Source: Chryseobacterium edaphi
GTDB taxonomy: Bacteria; Bacteroidota; Bacteroidia; Flavobacteriales; Weeksellaceae
NCBI RefSeq assembly: GCF_025628985.1
Contig: NZ_JAOTEM010000001.1
Coordinates: forward strand, 1,302,001-1,366,000
Direction of reading: 5' to 3'
Length of the DNA stretch: 64,000 bases
In this document: positions 60,153 to 64,000 of the stretch, one piece after another
Layout: each line of letters opens with the position of its first letter
Position numbering within the stretch: the stretch's first letter is position 1
Notes under the pieces: model-generated
Database searches by the model: none
What the model was told of the DNA's origin: nothing
The model's input: only the letters and a program-made list of their open reading frames with translations
Made by a program: the position numbers and the translations under genes

Positions 60153-62735
60153 TTAATTTTCACTACTACCCCCTTCAAACAAATCACCAATTGTACCGCC
60201 ATCATCATCTTGAGATGGAATAAATTCAGGCTCTTCATAAACTTCCGGTTCTTCCTCTTCCTGCTCAGGAATGGTAATATTGATGGTTTTTACTTTAAAT
60301 TTTGTAAACTGGTTTCCAATTGCTTTTATTCCTTTAACACCGATAAATTCGTCAATGTTTACGGTTTCTGGTTCGCGTTCTTTTCCTTTGTCTTTTGCAA
60401 AAATAATTTCTGCAGTTGTTCCATTCGAAACCAAAATTCTTTCTATAAACGATTTTGGATGTTCAGAAGGCATAAAGGTTTGTGCATTGGTTGTATTTTC
60501 CAGCAAAAATCTTTTAATAAAATAAATATCTTTTTCGCCATCATAATAAATACAAGTAATTGGCTGCTGCGGTCGCCATTTTTCAAGAATGATATATTCG
60601 TCATCGAAACGGTTTCCGAGATCGAAACTGATCAGTTTTGCTTCACCCTGAGAATTGACCGTCAAAATTTTATCATCACCTTTGAAACTTCCCAGTAAAG
60701 TCCCTCTCACATCCGCATTTAAACGTCTTACCGTATCATCAAACCAGATTTTTCGAGGTGCTAAAGTCGAAACACCTTCTTCTTTTAAATCTACTTTTTT
60801 AACAGAATATTTGGTCACTAAATTTCCTTTAGAATCACGTCCTTTGATTCCTATTTCAGAAAAATCAATATCCATTTTATTTTTCCTGATTCTTGGATTT
60901 GGTTTTAATAGTACCGTCACCGTTTCTGCTTCACCGTTTGGGTTTGCAGAAAAATAAAGCGTTTCAGAACCTCTTGCATCAGAAGCTAAACGATAATCTG
61001 TATTTCTCGTCACACCGGTAACGGAAAAACGTTTCATGTAGTAAGGTCCCTGCATTCCTTCACGATAGATCATGTTGTAAACAGTTCGCTTATCGTTCTT
61101 CTTCCAAATCGCAACGTGCAGAATATCTTTTCCGATAAAAGTTTTAGCTTCCACTTTTACCACTTTCATACTTCCATCTTTTCGGAAAGTGATGATGTCG
61201 TCAATATCTGAACAATCAAATAAAAATTGGTCTTTTTTTAATGAAGTACCTACAAAACCTTCTTCAAAATTAGCGTAGAATTTTTCGTTAGCAACAGCAA
61301 CTTTCGATGCATCAATCGTATCAAATATTCTTAGTTCCGTTTTACGCTCCCTGCCTTTTCCGTATTTTTTCTGAATATTTAAATAATAATCAATAGCGTA
61401 AGTAATCAGGTTGGCCAAATGATGTCTTACCTGCTCGATTTTACCTTCAAGAGATAATATATTTTCTTTAAATTTATCTAAATCAAATCTCGAAATTCTT
61501 TTAATTCTGATTTCAGTCAGTCTAAGAATATCCTCTTCCGTAACTTCTCTTAAAAGATGGGCTGTATGAGGTTTTAAACCAATTGCAATTGTTTTTAAAA
61601 CATCTTCCCAGCTTTTTACCTCTTCAATATCGTGATAGATTCTATTCTCAATAAAAATTCTTTCCAGTGAAGAGAAATGCCAACTTTCCTGTAGTTCATT
61701 GAGTTCAATTTCCAACTCTTTTTTAAGCAATGAAACAGTGTGGTCAGTATTCATTCTTAAAATTTCTGAAACGTTCAGAAACATGGGTTTATCCCCAACA
61801 ATTACACAGGCATTCGGAGATATAGTTACCTGACAATCGGTAAACGCATATAAAGCGTCAATCGTTTTGTCGGGAGAAACTTCGTTGTGAAGATAGATCA
61901 GAATCTCAACTTTATCTGATGTGTTATCTTCAATTTTTTTGATTTTAATTTTTCCTTTTTCATTGGCTTTAATGATTGAATCAATCAAATCGCCTGTATT
62001 TTTTGAAAAAGGAAGCTCAGAAATCATCAGAGTATGCTTGTCGACCTGAGAAATTTTGGCTCTGGCTCTTACTTTACCGCCTCTGTGACCGTCGTTGTAT
62101 TCTGAAACGTCAAGAAAACCTGCCGTCAGAAAATCCGGGAAAAGCTCAAATTTTTTACCTTTTAAATAAGCAACCGAAGCGCTGATTAATTCATTAAAAT
62201 TATGAGGAAGAATTTTTGTAGAAAGTCCGACTCCGATTCCCTCAACACCTTGAGCCAAAAGTAAAGGAAATTTCACCGGTAAATCTACTGGCTCATTATT
62301 TCTGCCGTCATAAGATTTAGACCAGACAGTAGTTTTAGGATTGAAGACCACTTCTAGAGCAAAAGGAGTCAGTCTCGCTTCAATATATCTCGCCGCCGCA
62401 GCAGAATCTCCTGTGTAAATATTTCCCCAGTTTCCCTGCGTATCAATCAGCAATTCTCTTTGTCCGATTCCTACCATTGCATCGGTAATCGACGCGTCAC
62501 CGTGAGGATGATATTTCATCGTATTTCCGACGATATTGGCGACTTTGTTGTACCTTCCGTCTTCAAGCTCACGCATTGAATGCATAATTCTACGCTGAAC
62601 AGGCTTGAAACCATCATAAACAGACGGAATGGCTCTATCTAAAATTACATAAGATGCATAATCCAGAAACCAGTCTTTGTACAGTCCTGAAACTTTTTTT
62701 AAGCTTTCGCCTTCGTGAGAGTTTTCTTCTATCAT
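60153..62735 (-). CDS. parC: DNA topoisomerase IV / gyrase-type subunit A
   Basis: 860 aa. The breakage-reunion domain begins near VSGLYKDWFLDYASYVILDRAIPSVYDGFKPVQRRIMHSM, with KYHPHGDASITDAMVGIGQRE (the quinolone-determining region, Ser82) and the catalytic tyrosine Tyr117 in SAAAARYIEARLTPFA. The C-terminal half is the beta-pinwheel DNA-wrapping domain, ending in an acidic tail (EEEEPEVYEEPEFIPSQDDDGG). There is no GyrA-box (QRRGGKG) that I can see, which favours topoisomerase IV over gyrase. It follows the parE-like gene with a small gene between them. Its partner subunit is the last gene of the window. Confidence 0.93.
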   Translation of the reverse strand: MIEENSHEGESLKKVSGLYKDWFLDYASYVILDRAIPSVYDGFKPVQRRIMHSMRELEDGRYNKVANIVGNTMKYHPHGDASITDAMVGIGQRELLIDTQGNWGNIYTGDSAAAARYIEARLTPFALEVVFNPKTTVWSKSYDGRNNEPVDLPVKFPLLLAQGVEGIGVGLSTKILPHNFNELISASVAYLKGKKFELFPDFLTAGFLDVSEYNDGHRGGKVRARAKISQVDKHTLMISELPFSKNTGDLIDSIIKANEKGKIKIKKIEDNTSDKVEILIYLHNEVSPDKTIDALYAFTDCQVTISPNACVIVGDKPMFLNVSEILRMNTDHTVSLLKKELEIELNELQESWHFSSLERIFIENRIYHDIEEVKSWEDVLKTIAIGLKPHTAHLLREVTEEDILRLTEIRIKRISRFDLDKFKENILSLEGKIEQVRHHLANLITYAIDYYLNIQKKYGKGRERKTELRIFDTIDASKVAVANEKFYANFEEGFVGTSLKKDQFLFDCSDIDDIITFRKDGSMKVVKVEAKTFIGKDILHVAIWKKNDKRTVYNMIYREGMQGPYYMKRFSVTGVTRNTDYRLASDARGSETLYFSANPNGEAETVTVLLKPNPRIRKNKMDIDFSEIGIKGRDSKGNLVTKYSVKKVDLKEEGVSTLAPRKIWFDDTVRRLNADVRGTLLGSFKGDDKILTVNSQGEAKLISFDLGNRFDDEYIILEKWRPQQPITCIYYDGEKDIYFIKRFLLENTTNAQTFMPSEHPKSFIERILVSNGTTAEIIFAKDKGKEREPETVNIDEFIGVKGIKAIGNQFTKFKVKTINITIPEQEEEEPEVYEEPEFIPSQDDDGGTIGDLFEGGSSEN

Positions 62736-62742
62736 TATTTTC

Positions 62743-63219
62743 CTAATGTCTTCTTTCTTTGTTTGCTTTTATCACTTTATTGAGCGATAATTTTAAATCG
62801 TTGACTTCTTTTTGCGTTAAATATGAGATATCGTATTTCAAAATAGTGGAACCATTGTTTTTACTTGAAATGGTAATATATAATCTTCTTATAAACAACA
62901 AACTTACGCTTTCAAATTTCATCAGTTTGTATTTTGGAAATTCGTCACTCAAAGGCTTATTCAGAAACGGGACAATATTTCTGTTTTTTAAATGAAGTGC
63001 TTCACCATCGCTGTCATATTCAAAAATCTGCCTTCCGTTGATGTAGTATAGAACTAATAACAGAAGCGGAACGATAATCAAAAGATAGCTGACTCCTCCT
63101 AAAATCCGAAATTTATAATGCTCCATGATGAAGCCAATAATTCCTCCCAATAACATCAGCAATAATAATGTATTGATAAAATTATAGATAGGGGCTTTGG
63201 TACGGTTACTTAATCTCAT
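62743..63219 (-). CDS. Small membrane protein between parE and parC
   Basis: 158 aa. Two transmembrane segments (IYNFINTLLLLMLLGGIIGFIMEHY and FRILGGVSYLLIIVPLLLLVLYYING) are followed by a beta-rich cytoplasmic domain, IFEYDSDGEALHLKNRNIVPFLNKPLSDEFPKYKLMKFESVSLLFIRRLYITISSKNN. It resembles a PH-domain-like (bPH) membrane protein. It lies 15 nt after the parE stop and 7 nt before the parC start, within the topoisomerase operon. Its function is unknown to me. Confidence 0.8.
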   Translation of the reverse strand: MRLSNRTKAPIYNFINTLLLLMLLGGIIGFIMEHYKFRILGGVSYLLIIVPLLLLVLYYINGRQIFEYDSDGEALHLKNRNIVPFLNKPLSDEFPKYKLMKFESVSLLFIRRLYITISSKNNGSTILKYDISYLTQKEVNDLKLSLNKVIKANKERRH

Positions 63220-63234
63220 TTGTGTATATATGGT

Positions 63235-64000
63235 CTAAATTTCTTCTACTTCACTTATAATTTCTTTGTCACTTATATTGGAATCTTCAACTACCAGATT
63301 TTCAAGAATAAAAACCTGTCTGTCCGGTGTATTTTTACCCATATAAAACTCTAATAATTGTTCGATTGTCTGATCTTTACCGAGAACAACAGGTTCTAAA
63401 CGAATGTCTTTTCCGATGAAATTTTTAAATTCGTCAGGCGAAATTTCTCCCAATCCTTTAAATCGGGTAATTTCAGGATTTTTTCCTAATTCATTTAAAG
63501 CTTTCACTCTTTCAAGCTCAGAATAGCAATATCTGGTTTCCTTTTTATTTCTAACTCTAAATAATGGAGTTTGAAGGATGTACAAATGTCCGTTTTTGAT
63601 CACATCAGGGAAAAACTGAAGGAAAAATGTAATCATCAAAAGTCTGATGTGCATTCCGTCAACATCGGCATCGGTTGCGATAATGACCTGATTATATCTT
63701 AAGTCTTCAAGACTTTCTTCAATATTTAAAGCAGCCTGAAGAAGATTAAATTCCTCATTCTCATACACCACTTTTTTTGTTAAACCATAACAGTTCAACG
63801 GTTTTCCTTTTAACGAAAATACAGCCTGCGTTTCTACATCCCTTGATTTTGTGATGGATCCTGATGCAGAATCTCCTTCGGTAATAAATATCTGAGTTTC
63901 AGCTTTTCTTTCCGCTTTTTGATCGTTGTAATGCTGTCTGCAGTCACGAAGTTTTTTATTGTGAAGCGAAACTTTTTTCGCTCTTTCTCTTGCTAATTTC
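63235..64000 (-). CDS. parE: DNA topoisomerase IV subunit B (N-terminal part outside window)
   Basis: The 3' part of the gene, about 255 codons, running in from beyond the window end and stopping at TAG 63235-63237. The TOPRIM motif [14 protein letters not shown] (with the catalytic glutamate) and the later [17 protein letters not shown] (DxD acidic pair) are present, as are [13 protein letters not shown] and [23 protein letters not shown]. The ATPase (GHKL) domain lies outside the window. Its order with the parC-like gene on the same strand supports ParE rather than GyrB. Confidence 0.95.
   Translation of the reverse strand, partial: KLARERAKKVSLHNKKLRDCRQHYNDQKAERKAETQIFITEGDSASGSITKSRDVETQAVFSLKGKPLNCYGLTKKVVYENEEFNLLQAALNIEESLEDLRYNQVIIATDADVDGMHIRLLMITFFLQFFPDVIKNGHLYILQTPLFRVRNKKETRYCYSELERVKALNELGKNPEITRFKGLGEISPDEFKNFIGKDIRLEPVVLGKDQTIEQLLEFYMGKNTPDRQVFILENLVVEDSNISDKEIISEVEEI

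Overview
This window looks like chromosomal DNA from a flavobacterium of the Chryseobacterium / Weeksellaceae type. The evidence is low GC, start codons without Shine-Dalgarno sequences, many TAnnTTTG -7 promoter elements (the Bacteroidetes form), GLPGLI-family proteins, and proteins with type IX secretion C-terminal sorting domains (types A and B). The genus is my inference; no 16S gene is present.

Layout. 1-4.5 kb: a cyanophycin module (cphA truncated by the window edge, divergent cphB, isoaspartyl peptidase). 4.5-9.1 kb: a YtxH-like protein, then a minus-strand hisS / leucine-rich repeat / methyltransferase operon and an HRDC-domain gene with ssb. 9.3-11.7 kb: a TPP riboswitch controlling a PnuC-type transporter and a flavin acyl-CoA-dehydrogenase-like enzyme. 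12-17 kb: small accessory genes (HPP membrane protein, zinc-ribbon protein, TIGR01777 epimerase, Nudix hydrolase, J-KTSC protein) with two broken genes between them. 17-19.4 kb: an AraC regulator, a secreted protein, and a 0.47 kb non-coding array of about 22 degenerate 21-bp units with a higher-order repeat of about 148 bp. 19.4-25.9 kb: a TetR-controlled tripartite RND efflux operon with a well-defined promoter/operator. 26-33.3 kb: two large secreted proteins flanking a CvfB-like RNA-binding protein. 33.4-42 kb: lpdA, a frameshifted zinc-ribbon gene, a glycosyltransferase, a RelE/ParE-like pair, recQ, and divergent kdsD-like and tatC genes. 42.1-48.6 kb: a four-gene membrane/methyltransferase operon and two metallopeptidases (M1, M61). 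48.7-54.6 kb: a BlaI / BlaR1 / BlaR1 / GLPGLI / GLPGLI operon containing paralogous pairs. 54.8-64 kb: small genes, a tandem triplicate of initiator tRNA, a Sua5 / CPBP / YaaA / PrmC run, rhomboid, and a topoisomerase IV parE - small gene - parC operon (parE truncated by the window end).

How the genes work together. CphA makes the Asp-Arg storage polymer, cyanophycinase cuts it to beta-Asp-Arg, and the Ntn-type isoaspartyl peptidase can release the amino acids. TetR, the outer-membrane channel, the membrane-fusion protein and the RND pump form one regulated export machine. BlaI represses and M56 sensor peptidases relieve repression, with GLPGLI proteins as probable envelope outputs. The three initiator tRNAs, Sua5 (tRNA t6A modification) and PrmC (release-factor methylation) put several translation functions close together.

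The most unusual structure is the phased 21-bp array at 18894-19360. Other points worth checking are the riboswitch-linked flavoenzyme, the amber-interrupted HExxH protein, the AT-slippage frameshift in a zinc-ribbon gene, and the operator layouts of the tetR and blaI promoters. Nothing here resembles CRISPR, a prophage, an insertion sequence or rRNA.
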